64,000 bases of DNA. It comes from Gymnothorax reevesii. Its lineage: Eukaryota; Chordata; Actinopteri; Anguilliformes; Muraenidae. The DNA lies in NCBI GenBank assembly GCA_029721435.1, contig CM056576.1, positions 68,217,876 through 68,281,875 on the forward strand, in the 5' to 3' direction. This document shows, in pieces, positions 1-10,471 of this stretch (positions are counted from its first letter, which is position 1; every line of letters starts with the position of its first letter). Under the pieces are notes generated by a model. It had not been told where the DNA came from. It ran no database searches and was given only the letters and a program-made list of their open reading frames with translations. A program made the position numbers and the translations under genes.

Positions 1-352
1 GAAATATTACTGAAGTTATCAGGGAACAGTGATTTTTTCAGTTTTTGGCCCCTGGTGGCCAATCTAGAAATAGTAAATTGTCAAAAATCGAATCAGTTCT
101 TCCTCCTTATGCTACTTACTTATCAGCAAAACTTGGATTTTCTAATTGAAATATTACAGCAGTTATCGCGTCAACACTGAAATCAGTTTTTGGCCCCTGG
201 TGGCCAATCTAGACATCGTAAATTGTCCAAAATCGAATCAGTTCTTCCTCTTTATGATACTTATGTGCAAAATTTGGAATTTGGAATTGAAATATTACTG
301 AAGTTATCGCGTTAACACCTAGTGCGGCGGCGGCGGCCGGACCGAAATCATA
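1..352 (-). mobile_element. Tandem-core repeat, ATATCCCC family, truncated by window edge
   Basis: This is a reverse-oriented relative of the elements at 12142-12807 and 62449-63033. It shares the phrases 'CCCCTGGTGGCCAATCTAGA' and 'AAATATTACTGAAGTTATC' and the GC-rich end GCGGCGGCGGC near 325-340. The first 300 bases hold two to three diverged copies of a roughly 120-150 bp unit. The left part lies outside the window. It codes for nothing visible. Confidence 0.6.
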
Positions 353-1286
353 ATTATGAAACCCTGCTTAACAGCCTTAAATAGCATGGAAGTAACTACA
401 GTATGTATTCAGTGCATCCTTTGGAACCAGTTTATAAATGAATAGCTTTTATTAGCTTACAACCGAAGTAAAAAGAGTAGGAATACAAATTGATTCTCTA
501 TAATCGGGGGGGAATAAAAGCAGTTATCTTTTTATTTCAGTTGAGCAGTCCGAACGATTGTGTGGCCAATTAATTTTATCCACTTTTTAGTATAGTACCA
601 CATTATGATTCAAGCACAAAAATCTGTCACTCCTAAAAAATAAGCCAAGACTGTAGAGCAGAACAGTCATTTAACATAGTAATGAAGATGTTAATCCATA
701 AAAGGTCATGCATAGCAAGTAACAGTTGGCATAATTCTAAGAATCAGTCTAAATTGTGCCTGGGAAGAGGTCCGTCTCAGCATGCGCATGTATCTGAGTT
801 TGAGTGCGCGCGCGTGTGCGTACATGCACATGTAGGTGCGAGCGAGAGGTGGTGTGAGTACCATTAGCTCTGAGCTTCTGTGGGGGCTCTGGCTCGACCT
901 CCTCTGTGATCCCTGTGAAGAGGGGTGGGACGGTCCCATTCACTGCATCACCCGATTTTCCACCTCTGGAATATAAAAAATCAGATTTCATGTGCTGATA
1001 CAACACAATGCAGATAATAAATAAACAAATATTCCTAAATTTTAAGGAAATCAATTGGCATTGGTTACAACACTGATGGAGGCCTCCTCTATTAAGAGCA
1101 GGTCTGCAACTGCAGCCTTTAAGTTCTCTCTCACAGGTTGCCTTATTTGGCACAGCTTCTGCTTCCTGTATTGATTCTTAAGCATTTAGGAAAGCACATA
1201 AGACTTGGTCTAGATATTTTTTTAAGGGAGCCCAAGGTAACTCGGGTTTGACAATAGGGACTGTTCTCTTCCGCAGCGGGTATTAC
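353..1286. other. Intron of itsn2, no gene seen
   Basis: No coding or RNA feature is recognised. Bases about 804-834 alternate purine and pyrimidine (GCGCGCGCGTGTGCGTACA), a composition that can adopt Z-DNA. Short ORFs here have no recognisable similarity. Confidence 0.5.
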
Positions 1287-1424
1287 CTGTGAGAGGGGGG
1301 TACGAGGTCGGCTGGTAATGACAGGGGCAGCGGCTGGCCGGTTTTGGCCATGTCCACCAGATGCATGGCGAGGATGAACTCATCTGCCTTTAACTGGCCA
1401 TCTTTGTCCACATCTGCGAGGTTC
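1287..1424 (-). CDS. itsn2: Intersectin-2 exon: C-terminal part of EH domain 2
   Basis: This 138 nt exon has the acceptor ...cctacag and the donor |gtaata. It reads [16 protein letters not shown]..., then [17 protein letters not shown] and ends VPPSH plus two bases. This is the EF-hand loop (D-V-D-K-D-G-Q, with the closing acidic residue in ADEF) and the C-terminal helix of the second EH domain of intersectin. Intersectin is an endocytic scaffold whose EH domains bind NPF peptides of partners such as epsins. The split Trp codon (TG|G) joins exactly to the exon at 4100-4163. The ending resembles the post-EH2 linker of vertebrate ITSN2. The next exon is left of the window. Family assignment is very secure; the choice of ITSN2 rather than ITSN1 rests mainly on the exons at 21682-22476. 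Confidence 0.95.
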
Positions 1425-1501
1425 CTGTAGGAGAGTGAGGGAGAGCTGGCCATCAGCAGACAGCCTTCAGCTTCACCTGGATCTCAGAATGTTGTTGATC
1501 A

Positions 1502-1556
1502 CAGAGCCCTAATAAATACTATCTCATGTGTCAGAGAGTTGGGGGTTGCATTTGGA
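1502..1556 (+). repeat. Direct repeat, copy 1 of 2
   Basis: About 55 bp beginning CCTAATAAATACTA and containing AGAGTTGGGGGTTGCATT. It recurs in the same orientation at 3447-3500 with only a few differences. The two copies are 1.9 kb apart and flank a family B element and a truncated Tc1. Confidence 0.7.
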
Positions 1557-1576
1557 AAGTATAGTATGACAACATG

Positions 1577-1579
1577 ATC

Positions 1580-1621
<42 letters not shown>

Positions 1622-1640
1622 AACGCTAACACACACTAAC
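1577..1640. repeat. (CA)n microsatellite
   Basis: ATATACACACAC... runs as about 16 CA units, followed by degenerating ACAAACAC and AACACACACTAACACACA units. Confidence 0.95.
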
Positions 1641-1664
1641 ACACATGGTATACTTTAAGTAACA

Positions 1665-1877
1665 AGAGTTTGTCACTAAAGTGACTATATTCCCCGCCGT
1701 TGGGTCACCAAAACCAACTGGTGTCTGCGCATTCCCAGTAGGAAGGTTGGTACCAACAAGAATTGGAATAGGTTGACTCCTTCTTGAGATATCGCGCTGA
1801 CAATGTTCGGGGCGGACGGACGGACGGAGCTGAATACTATATCCCCCGCTTCGCGCTAAACGCGCGGCGGGGGATTA
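1665..1877 (+). mobile_element. Small hairpin-ended element (family B), about 213 bp
   Basis: The left end AGAGTTTGTCACTAAAGTGA carries a stem-loop (GTCAC TAAA GTGAC, 1672-1685) followed by TATATTCCCCGCCG. A GGACGGACGGACGGA tract lies at about 1812-1826. The right end is CCCCCGC...GCGGCGGGGGATTA. Both ends align with the insertion at 17556-17670, whose limits are fixed by comparison with an uninterrupted Tc1 copy. There is no coding capacity, so it is presumably mobilised in trans. Confidence 0.65.
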
Positions 1878-2640
1878 AAAAAAAGAATGCTGTAGATCAC
1901 TCTCTAAATTTTGAAAATCACCCCCAAAAATTTATACCTGATTTGAAGACATGGGGAACACTGCATTTAAGACTGAGTTGCTATATGTTAGCTATTAGCA
2001 ATGCATACCAAGATATTTATAGGTGCTTAATTTGAAGCTATTTATAGCTGCACCCCCATTACATCACCAGCATTCCTGCTGCAATTTCAGGTTTAATGCA
2101 AGCAAGACTGGACTAGAAACTCACCGCAATAGAAAAATGAAAGCAAGATGAGTGCTGCTCTTATCAACGTACCCAGCCAGACAAGCCAACTCCATAAGAG
2201 AAATTCAGAGCCAACTAACCAAATTATACTTTCATTTTTGCCTTATTTCATTCCTTCTTAAAGTTCAATTCATCAAATAAAGCTCCACGGCCTGGAATAC
2301 TAAGGCATAAACTTTTTATCAAAATGTAATTAATGCGACAACACTTAAAAATGGTAAGTGGCAGTTAGGTCAAAGAGTAGCTTGTTTTTCGACAGAGACA
2401 TTTCTGTTCACTCAGCAGAGCAATTCATAAGTTTTGATTTGAGGCATTATGGGTGAATCCATTTTATACTTTTCAGCTCATTAGTGATTTCTTTGTTTAG
2501 GTAGGCTGTTGGAATGGCCTGTAACATCAGCTGTTTTATTTCAGCACAACATAGAAACAACAAATTAAACTATAAAATATAAATAAAAAATATCCTAAAT
2601 AAAAAAGAACTTTCTGAACCCCTTTTTTCATTTAATTATA
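1878..2640. other. Intron, AT-rich, nothing recognised
   Basis: No gene or recognisable repeat. It ends at the TA target of the Tc1 element that begins at 2641. Confidence 0.5.
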
Positions 2641-3183
2641 CAACCCTAATTCCAAAATAGTTGGGACGAAGTGTAAATTGTGAATAAAATCAAAATGCAA
2701 TGACTTTCAGATCACATGAGCCAATATGTTATTTACTATAGAACATAGATAACATTTTCAAATGACGCCCTCAGACGTCACTGCATTACTCACCGTCACC
2801 GGCATGATTCTGTTGTTGACATGACTAAATGGGCCCAGGAATACTTCAGGAAAACACTGTTAACACAGTCTGCTGTGCTATCCACAGATGCCATCTAAAA
2901 CTCTATTATGCAAAAAGGATGCCATTGTTGAGCATGATCCAGAAGCACAGCCATGTTCTGTGGGCCACGGCTCATTTCAAATGGGCTGTAGCAAAGTGGC
3001 AAAGAGTCCTGTGATCCAAAGAGTCCAAATTTGACATTCTTGTTGGAAATGATGGGTGTTGTGAGCTCATTTTGTGGATAAAATTGTAAAATTTCTCAGT
3101 TTCAACATTTGGTATGTTATCTCTTTTCTATTGTGAATAAAATACTGGCTGGTATGATTTGAAAGTCATTGCATCTTGATTTT
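2641..3183 (+). mobile_element. Truncated Tc1-type transposon (copy 1)
   Basis: It starts CAACCCTAATTCCAAAATAG after TA and continues GTTGGGACGAAGTGTAAATT, the same TIR as at 17303 and 60131. The interior keeps only a mid-transposase fragment. At 2829-3014 it reads WAQEYFRK-like and CRLKLYYAKRMPLLS-like sequence, then HFKWAVAKW. The N-terminal HTH and the catalytic C-terminal part are deleted, and the right TIR is missing after about 3183. It is non-functional. Confidence 0.85.
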
Positions 3184-4099
3184 TCTGCAAGACTAATTTT
3201 AGACCCCAATGAGACAACCCTGTTTTATTGGTTAAAACGTAGCCTACGCATTAGAATATGGTCTGATTTGGTCAAACAGATGCATCAGCCATGTGCAGTC
3301 AAACCTAAACTTCACAAGCGTAATGGCAGAATCTGCTAGGGCAGAATGAATGGGAGGCTGGAAACAGTTCAAAAATTTTGCGCGATCAACCAATAGCAAA
3401 AAAGAAATGAATATTGGTAGATCAAGATTTGTTTTAGTCAGGGAGACCCCTAATAAATACTAACTCATGTGTCAAAGAGTTGGGGGTTGCATTGTTGGGA
3501 CTCAGGATAGGGCCACATTTTAATTGGCAAAGCCCTATCACTTTTCCTCATTGGCCAATATTTGATCCCTTAGCATTGCAGTAGAATGGGGAGTTGGGTA
3601 ATATGGTTCATATCAATCTGCACAGCCAAACCGCCTTTCATGATTAAACTTCATCTTAAACAATTTGTCAAAGAGGTGGGTGATGGCTTGCTGGGAATGT
3701 TTGCGTCATGCTTATGATAACAGCAAGCTTAGTTTGTTGACAAACTTTCAAGTCTAGTTTTTTTTTTTTTTTTAATAGTATTTTAGTGCACACCCAGTCA
3801 GACGTGCCAATAATTCTGCAGCCAACCATAATTTGAAAACTGTGCAGAGACAAGATATTTATTGTTACCTTTTCAGTACTGTTGTTTTTGGAAATATACA
3901 TTTATTCTAAAATATAAACCTGCATCAAGTTTAGAACAAGTGTCAAAATGGAAAACAACAATGTAAAGCCTGGAAACATCAGAGCGAGGTCATGAGCTCC
4001 TTTGATAAACCTGAGGCAGGGCATTACTTTACAACTGCACCAACTGGAAATGATTCTCACATTCTCTGCAGTCCACAACCTGCGAAAACATAGACTTAC
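3184..4099. other. Intron with second direct-repeat copy
   Basis: Contains copy 2 of the 55 bp direct repeat (about 3447-3500) and a poly-T tract at 3758-3773. No gene seen. Confidence 0.5.
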
Positions 4100-4163
4100 C
4101 ATATGGTAGCCAACTGAGTCTGGGTCAGGTATGTTGAGGCCAGAGCATTTTTCACCTGTGCAC
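4100..4163 (-). CDS. itsn2: Intersectin-2 exon: start of EH domain 2 core
   Basis: This 64 nt exon has the acceptor tttgcag| and the donor |gtaagt. It encodes (G)AQVKNALASTYLTQTQLATI(W). It takes one base from the previous exon (TCA G|GT) and passes TG to the next, so both junction codons (Gly and Trp) are restored. The same position in the family reads like [20 protein letters not shown], so the first helix is noticeably diverged (QVK, ASTY) while TQTQLATIW is intact. Splice signals and reading frame show no damage, so I take it as functional. Confidence 0.93.
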
Positions 4164-5059
4164 CTGCAAATTAACATGGGAATGTGGTCAGGTTGGCAGG
4201 TAGGCTGCAGTGGCATCATCATTACTGTGTTTTATCTCAACGTTACTAATGTAAAGAGCAGTAGTTCTTTACGCCACCATCCTCCACATGACCTTCATTA
4301 CTTGTAATGTCCTGGCGTATTCATACAGTCCGTCAGCAAATTCATCCCTACGCGAGGAGAGGCTCAGATAATTTTAATCAATGGATCCTGCAGCTGTTCA
4401 ACAGTGAATCACCAGCATTTACACAAGCAAGCACATGAAACCTGCGGAGATTCCACAATAATAGCAGAAAATTTGGTTCAATGCTGGAACAGCAAGAGGA
4501 ATTAAATCTATCCATACCGCCCGACCATTACCAAATATTATGTGTACATGCAGTTATTGTTTTGTCAATAAACACAAAATGTTGCCAAGTGGCTTGTTTC
4601 CCCATTAGCCCTGCCATCTTTAAAGTTATGGCCAGTCAAGTGTTCCGCTACCACTACTGCCATTACAATGAAATAGTAGATGGGGCTTTAAATCTCCAGA
4701 AAAGCACTGTTTTGTTCCTGATGAAATTCTTTCATAAAAAACTGCATTAAGAACCATAGCAATCACCAGTCATCTTTTTTGTTCCCTTTTTCTTTTTTTG
4801 TCATCCTGCAGGTTTACTTAAGGTCAGCTTTAGTCCCCCACTCAAATACCACAGTATCGGCTTCTGCAATCAAATTATCAGGGTGAAACTGTATTTTGAG
4901 TGTCAGAATCCCACCCCAGAATTTTTAGTTGTAATCAGGCAGCAGCCAGTTTTAATTAATTCTATCAAAATCAAGCAATTTACCTGAAACTTTCAGGCGA
5001 GGATACATCAGTGAGGGACCCGTTTTACGGTAGAAGTAATAGGTTTACTACTGCACTTA
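4164..5059. other. Intron, nothing recognised
   Basis: No repeat family or gene identified by eye. The ORF at 4481-4750 has no recognisable domain. Confidence 0.4.
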
Positions 5060-5614
5060 ACAGTGAGAAACAACACGTTGCTGAATACCCCTCAGCTCAG
5101 ACATGATTTCCTGCCTAAACATCACAGCGTTAAGGTCAAAGGTCAAATCCAGCAAAAAAAGGTGACATCTGTGTCACAGTGAGTTACCATACCAAATTTG
5201 GTGAAGCTGCAATCAGTAGTTGCCGAGTACTGACCCATATATGATTTCCTGCCTCAAGGTCACAGTGCAAAGGTCAAAAGTGAAATCCAACAAAAAAAAA
5301 CATGACATTGCACACGTGTGCGTGACAGTGAGTAACCATACCAAATTCAGTGAAGCTGCGATAATTAGTTGCAGAGTACTGACCAAGACAATATTTCCAC
5401 GGTCATGGTCACAGAGCCAAGGTCAAAGGTCAAATCCAGCAAAAAATCTGACGCTGCACATCTATGGGTCATAGTGAGTTACCATACCAAATTTGGTGAA
5501 GCTGCCATCATTAGTTGCGGAGTACTGACCCAGACAAAGTCGTGGACAAACGACAGACGGAGACACGTAGGTGACGACAATACCCCTCAAGCCAAAGTTT
5601 GGCCGAGAGGTTAA
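5060..5614 (+). mobile_element. Tandem-core repeat, about 147 bp units, stem-loop end (family C)
   Basis: Units carrying 'GAGTTACCATACCAAATTTG' recur with the GTTACC phrase at about 5184, 5332 and 5478, a period of 146-148 bp. Each unit holds AGGTCA half-sites; AGGTCAAAGGTCA is exact near 5131 and 5421. The right end follows a GACAGACGGAGAC tract and is a hairpin: TACCCCT (5581-5587), an inner GCCAAA-G-TTTGGC stem, then an AGAGGTTA closing arm. A second copy lies at 19160-19738. It is non-coding; ORFs here are chance readings. Confidence 0.7.
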
Positions 5615-5929
5615 AAAAAAAAAGTGCAGTTTGTATTTACTCGGGTTATCTTTGTCTAATATTAAAACTTGCTTGATGATCTGAAACTTTTAAGTGTGAC
5701 AAATATGCAAAAAAATAAGAAGTCAGGAAGGGGGCAAATTCTTTTATAGAGTGCCATGAAAAAGTAAATTTGGGGGTGTGTGTCAAATGTTAACAGTGTT
5801 ACTGCCTGTGTAAGTGTGCTGTGTGCGCATGCAGTATAGTCTACCCTGAAATTGCCTGAACTGATCCCGTCTGACAGCTTTGTGAAAATTATCAAGGATA
5901 AGGAACTTGAAAGCATTGGGGTTTGTCAC

Positions 5930-6085
5930 TGCTTTTAAATTTGATTTGATTTTACTTCTTGTTTGTATGATACTGTATGAATGATTATAATTGTGTAAAT
6001 TTGCTGCCTCTGGCCAGGTCGCTTTTGTAAAAGAAATTTTTTATCTCAATGAGCTCACCTGGTTAAATAAAGGTCTAATAAAAAA
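5930..6085 (+). mobile_element. 3' tail of a non-LTR retrotransposon
   Basis: Contains TGCTGCCTCTGGCCAGGTCG, then TTTTTTATCTCAATGAG and CCTGGTTAAATAAAGG, followed by an A-rich tail. From memory this matches a 3' UTR motif common in vertebrate LINE copies. Only the last 150 bp or so remain, with no reverse transcriptase. Confidence 0.5.
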
Positions 6086-6364
6086 AATAATACCCTTGCA
6101 TTTCAGTGAAAAAAGACTAGTTTCAGGGGAAATTGTAAAAAATGAGTCTATGTTTTAGCCAAAGCGTTGAGGGTGGAAAAAAAAGCAATTGTGAGTTGGA
6201 CTCATGGGTGGTTCTGGAAACCACAGATTTTGTTAAATTGTTTATATGAAGCGAAAACTCATTTCAAGTGTAAATTTGTGTTTGCTTTCATTTTCGTCAG
6301 TTGCGATAATTGAAACATTAACGGTCAAGTAATGGTCACTTGCCTGAGTGAGCAGCCACCTTAC

Positions 6365-6507
6365 CTGAAAGGTACCCAGTCATCTGTTTGTCCAGCCCAT
6401 TAAACATCTGGCGATATTTCAACCGAGAAGATGATGGCACATCCCAGTCCACCGAGCCAGTTTTGGGAGAGTTGCTGGCCAGGGAGGTGGTAGAGGACGA
6501 GTTCGAA
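6365..6507 (-). CDS. itsn2: Intersectin-2 exon: Ser-rich linker and start of EH2
   Basis: This 143 nt exon has the acceptor ccctgtag| and the donor |gtaagg. It encodes (S)[18 protein letters not shown], then [17 protein letters not shown] and [12 protein letters not shown](G). The serine/threonine stretch with NSPKTG is the ITSN2-type linker. R-L-K-Y-R-Q-x-F opens the second EH domain. Phase 2-in/1-out joins the exon at 11019 (AG|T = Ser) and the exon at 4100 (G|GT = Gly). No frameshift or stop. Confidence 0.95.
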
Positions 6508-6731
6508 CTACAGGGATCAGAGGAGAAGAATGAAACTCTTGGATTTAACAGTAACAGCTGATGAACGAAATCAGAGTTTGCTCAAAAGCAAATGCACCCC
6601 CCCCCCATTACTTTTATCTGGAGTAATGTCATACGCTATAGCACGCATGCAGGGACAATTCTGCTTTAACTGGCTATGAATTGTCTAAGGCTGAACTGTC
6701 AGTTTGTTCTTTAGGTAAAAGAAGATGCAAA

Positions 6732-7260
6732 TCAATGGTGAAAGAGCTTGTGTGTGAGAGATGCCGTTGAAATGGACAAATCAGAGCTATAAGAGCTTCT
6801 CCAGTTGGCATCATAGCAAGCTAGCTGTACCGAAACAATTGCTTTTCGACTCACTGGCAAGCTCGCTAACATCTCTGGAATCTGCAAGCACACTTGGGTT
6901 GCCATTGCACTATACTGCTGCGAAGCCTCGGATAGGCTCATGCATATCACAGCTAGCTCAGTTAATAGAGTTCAGGCAAAAATCAAATCATATCGCTTTA
7001 ACTTGAGGATCATTTACAAAGATTTTCCTTAGTTAACGTTAGCTAGCATACGAGCTGCCGAGATGGCTACATCCAAAGGGCAACGTAGCCTAATGAGTGA
7101 CGGCACACAATACATAGCAGCCTAGCCATCATGACATTATCAGTAAGCCTCCGTGCGTATAAGCACTACCCAGAAGCTGAGTGGTGGGTATGCAAATGAG
7201 GAACATGCTTTTCGTTCGCGCCCTTAATGTGTGACGTCCTAGCAGAAGACCCGCCTTGAT
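6732..7260 (+). repeat. Dispersed repeat D, inverted partner at 53500-53990
   Basis: It matches, by eye and in reverse complement, the block at 53500-53990. Shared pieces include the CCCAGAAGCTGA...GGTATGCAAATGAG region (about 7170-7200), AAAGATTTTCC...TTAACGTTAG (about 7018-7040), and a CTGCTGCGAAGCCTCGGATA-like piece. It looks like a non-coding DNA-transposon derivative; the family was not identified. Confidence 0.6.
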
Positions 7261-7310
7261 GAGACGTGAACAGACTGCTTTTTAATTTTCATTGTGTCCC
7301 AAAAGGAGCG

Positions 7311-7390
7311 TGGCTACATGTATTTGAAAATGCAATTGACTGGGAGGCACTGTTTCCCTTTCTGCATTTGAATATTGTCCCATGTATTGC
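7311..7390 (+). repeat. Direct repeat flanking the foldback element (left)
   Basis: About 80 bp containing ACATGTATTTGAAAATGCAA, then GACTGGGAG and GCATTTGAATATTGTCC. A diverged copy lies at 9697-9765. With the 2.19 kb insertion removed the two copies are about 196 bp apart, so the tandem duplication predates the insertion. Confidence 0.6.
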
Positions 7391-7397
7391 AGGATTA

Positions 7398-9587
7398 TGG
7401 AGGGTGATTTGTGCCATAATTAAATACAATACACACATTGAAATACAATGCACTTATTGAAATGCAATACACATCTTGAAAATACAATACATATGTAGCA
7501 ATAAATACAATTCAAAAATGCTTAAATACAATACACATCTTGAAAATACAATACATATCTTGAAAATACAATACATGTGTAACCGTAAATACAATACAAA
7601 AATGCTTTGTTTTTCAATGTGAGTCAGGAATATTTGTGCCAAAATTAAAACAATACAACTGCATTGTATTTTCGAGATGATTATTGTATTTTAAAATGTG
7701 TATTGTATTCTCAATACGTGTATTGTATTTCAATGTGTGCATTGTATTTAATTTTGTCATGAATAATCCTGACCGACATTGAAAAACAAATTATGTTCGT
7801 ATTGTATTTATTGTTACTCATGTATTGTATTTTCGAGGCATGTATTGTATTTCGAGCTCTGTGCCAAAAGCCTCGCAATGAAATACAATACACCTTGTAT
7901 TGTATTTCAATATGCAGTATTGTATTTCGATATGCAGTTTTGGCACGGTGTAGGCTGGTTCTTGGCTAGATACGCCCTGCGTGGCCAGGATTGGCCAGGC
8001 GCCCACGCTGGCCGGCGGATTTGTTTGGACCAACAAGCCTACAAATATAAATAATGGTTTCCGTAGAGATAGCGAGCTGAAATCGGTATGTCGTCAGAGC
8101 ACGTAGTCAGCGAACTGTCAGCAATCGCTTACACATGAAGTGGACATGTTAGCTGTCGTTCAATGAATGAAGGGTGATTACTTCACTACTTTAATTTTTA
8201 CGGTCATTATCGCTGCAGCACCTATCGTTAACCGCCCCACAGGACGATCTCGTGTCTTTGCATTGACTTTGAATAATCTGTCGTGCGAAACATTCGTTTT
8301 TCGTCCAGTGTGAAAGCAGCTTAACTCGATTCTGTAAAATGAGCGATTGTGACGATAGGTGTTTTAATGTCTCGTGTGTGTTGAAGAGCTTTGTTTTGTT
8401 GCCAATCGTAGTTTTAGCACAGAGTGCACAATGAGCAAAGACTGCTTTTAATTAGCTGGACTGTATTCAGTTAACAGCCTACTGAGAATAATACTTAACG
8501 TTATGTGACATCGTACAGCGATGTGCGCCGTAAATTTGTGTCTGAATAGAAGTTAATGATCTACCTAATCAAAATCGGGTTTTTTTTCTTATTTCATTTA
8601 ACGTTAACTTATTTCGAATATATGAACGTCAAATAGCGAAGCAGTGCATCGCTGAGGTGTAAACTCTCACGCAACTTCGAACGAACAGTGATGAACCATC
8701 GGACCATGGTCGGACATCCTACTTTTGTTTTATTGAAACACCTGACGGACACGGTCTGTCGAAGGACCGACTTTTCACTCGACTGATGGTTTGACTCGGT
8801 CGGACAAGTAAAGTTTATTGAAACAGTCCCCTGGAGATAAATGAGTATCTCGGTTTCTGTTATACATAGCCAAATGCCAGTGCTCTTACGTTGCTATCGG
8901 TTGATAGCGGATGTATTTCCCACTTCGAACGGTCAAACTAACGTAGCCGAACTATCTGTGCGGTTTCACGGTTTTAATTAACACCTGCCAGCCAATCAGA
9001 CAAGTGTATTCACCCAGACCATCGTATACATCAGAGTACCAACCGGGCGTGACTTAGGCACTCTATGGAAAGCCTCGTCCAATCATATTAATTGGTCGGA
9101 GCTCATTGACTAAAATTTACATAGTGCCAAAACCACACATGGAAATACAATGCACTCATGGAAATACAATGCACTCATTGAAATACAATTCACTCATTGA
9201 AATACAATGCACACATTGAAATACAATGCACAACTTGAAAAACAATACGGTTGTATTGTTTTAATTTTGGCACAAATATTCCTGACCGACATTGAAAAAC
9301 AAAGCATTTTTGTATTGTATTTATTGTTACGTTTGTATTGTATTTTCAAGGTATGTATAGCATTTCGAGGCGTGATATGCATTCATTTTGGCATGAATAT
9401 TCCTGATAGACATTGAAAAAGAAATCATTTTAGTATTGTATTTATTGTTACACATGTATTGTATTTTTGAGGTGAGTATTGTATTTCGAGGCATGTATTG
9501 TATTTTCGATATGTGTATTGTATTTCAATTAGTGCATTGTATTTCAATGTGTGTATTGTATTTAATTATGGCACAAATCACCCTCCA
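7398..9587. mobile_element. 2.19 kb foldback transposon with TA target duplication
   Basis: The ends are perfectly inverted: TGGAGGGTGATTTGTGCCAT at 7398 and its complement ending at 9587, extending through ATTAAATACAATACACA and into repeat arrays. A TA dinucleotide lies outside each end (7396-7397 and 9588-9589). Long subterminal arrays of a short unit built on AAATACAATACAC (7420-7660) face GTGTATTGTATTT arrays (7660-7935). The same palindromic arrangement recurs at 9140-9560. The interior 7940-9120 holds no recognisable transposase. It is non-autonomous and able to fold on itself. Confidence 0.85.
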
Positions 9588-9696
9588 TAAAGGATAAGTC
9601 TTTGAAAATGAAAAGTCAAATGCCGTCATCATTATTATTTCCAAGTGATAAGAAAACAGCATTTTCATTATCATTTTGACCCTTAAAGAGCCTGAT

Positions 9697-9770
9697 GACA
9701 TGTATACGTAAATGCAATGGACTGGGAGAGCTGTTTATCTTATTGCATTTGAATATTGTCCTCAGTAGAG
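9697..9770 (+). repeat. Direct repeat flanking the foldback element (right)
   Basis: Partner of 7311-7390. It shares ATGCAATGGACTGGGAG and the exact phrase TTGCATTTGAATATTGTCC, shifted by small indels. Confidence 0.6.
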
Positions 9771-9825
9771 CAAGTTCAGTTTTTGCAAATTAAATGTTGA
9801 ATATCATTTTAAAATAGTCCGAAAT

Positions 9826-10140
9826 AGGCCTGCACGATAAATCGCCAGAAGATCGTGATCTAGAGTCACCCCTCGTAATTTCTAAATGTTAATGATTTTC
9901 CAGCATTATTTCACGAGCCGCAGAGCAAACAAACTGGTTGGTTTCATAGACAGAGTAGTGAGTAGTAGGCGGTCTCTTGGGGGCGCTTGAGATCGTCCCC
10001 AAACGCAATACTGACACTGCATTCGCGCTCATCCTATGGCAAAGCAGCTCTACATCACTTGAGTTCATGTAGAAGCCAGAGGAGATAAACAGTAACTGGC
10101 GCTGGTCTTTCGAATCAAATGGAGTCAACTAACAGTGTAG
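9826..10140. mobile_element. hAT-like MITE end (GGCCTGCACGATAAATCG)
   Basis: The opening ATAGGCCTGCACGATAAATC, followed by a GATCGTGATCTAGAGTCACC palindromic region, matches the style of teleost hAT ends that begin TAGGGCTGCACGAT. The right end is not defined. No transposase is visible. Confidence 0.45.
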
Positions 10141-10199
10141 ATTGAAAAGCAGCGAGGGAGAGACGAAGAAATGTAGAAGTGCAGACTGCTGGAAAGTTT

Positions 10200-10471
10200 C
10201 ACCTTGGTCCCATGCTCAATTGACAATTAACCCCTTGATTCGCCCAATTACAAATTTGAATCGGAAGAAGGTCCAATATATCTCTATATCGTTCTTTTGG
10301 CAGTTGCATTTTGAGATTCAAATGACCTGGAAACAGTACAGATTCACTTTCACCAAAAAAAAAAGACAAAAAATGTTCCAGATGACAGATGACGGACAAC
10401 AGACGACTGACGAAAGACGACGGGTGCCACACCACGACAATAGCTTATCGGCCCATAGGGCCGGTAAGCTA
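10200..10471 (+). mobile_element. Stem-loop-ended repeat (family F2), short copy
   Basis: After ACAGATGACGGACAACAGAC the element ends in a 31-base near-perfect hairpin at 10441-10471. The 5' arm TAGCTTATCGGCCC pairs with GGGCCGGTAAGCTA around an ATA loop, with one T-G pair. The identical hairpin ends the copy at 34655-34685. The left limit is approximate. Confidence 0.65.

Noticed and set aside
749..1153. 134-codon minus-strand ORF
   Set aside because: No domain; it ends in a low-complexity region of alternating His/Arg/Thr codons made by the CG/TG tract.
7779..8054. ORFs in the AATACAATACA arrays
   Set aside because: Their Tyr/Cys/Ile-rich products come from translating a short repeat; no biological frame.
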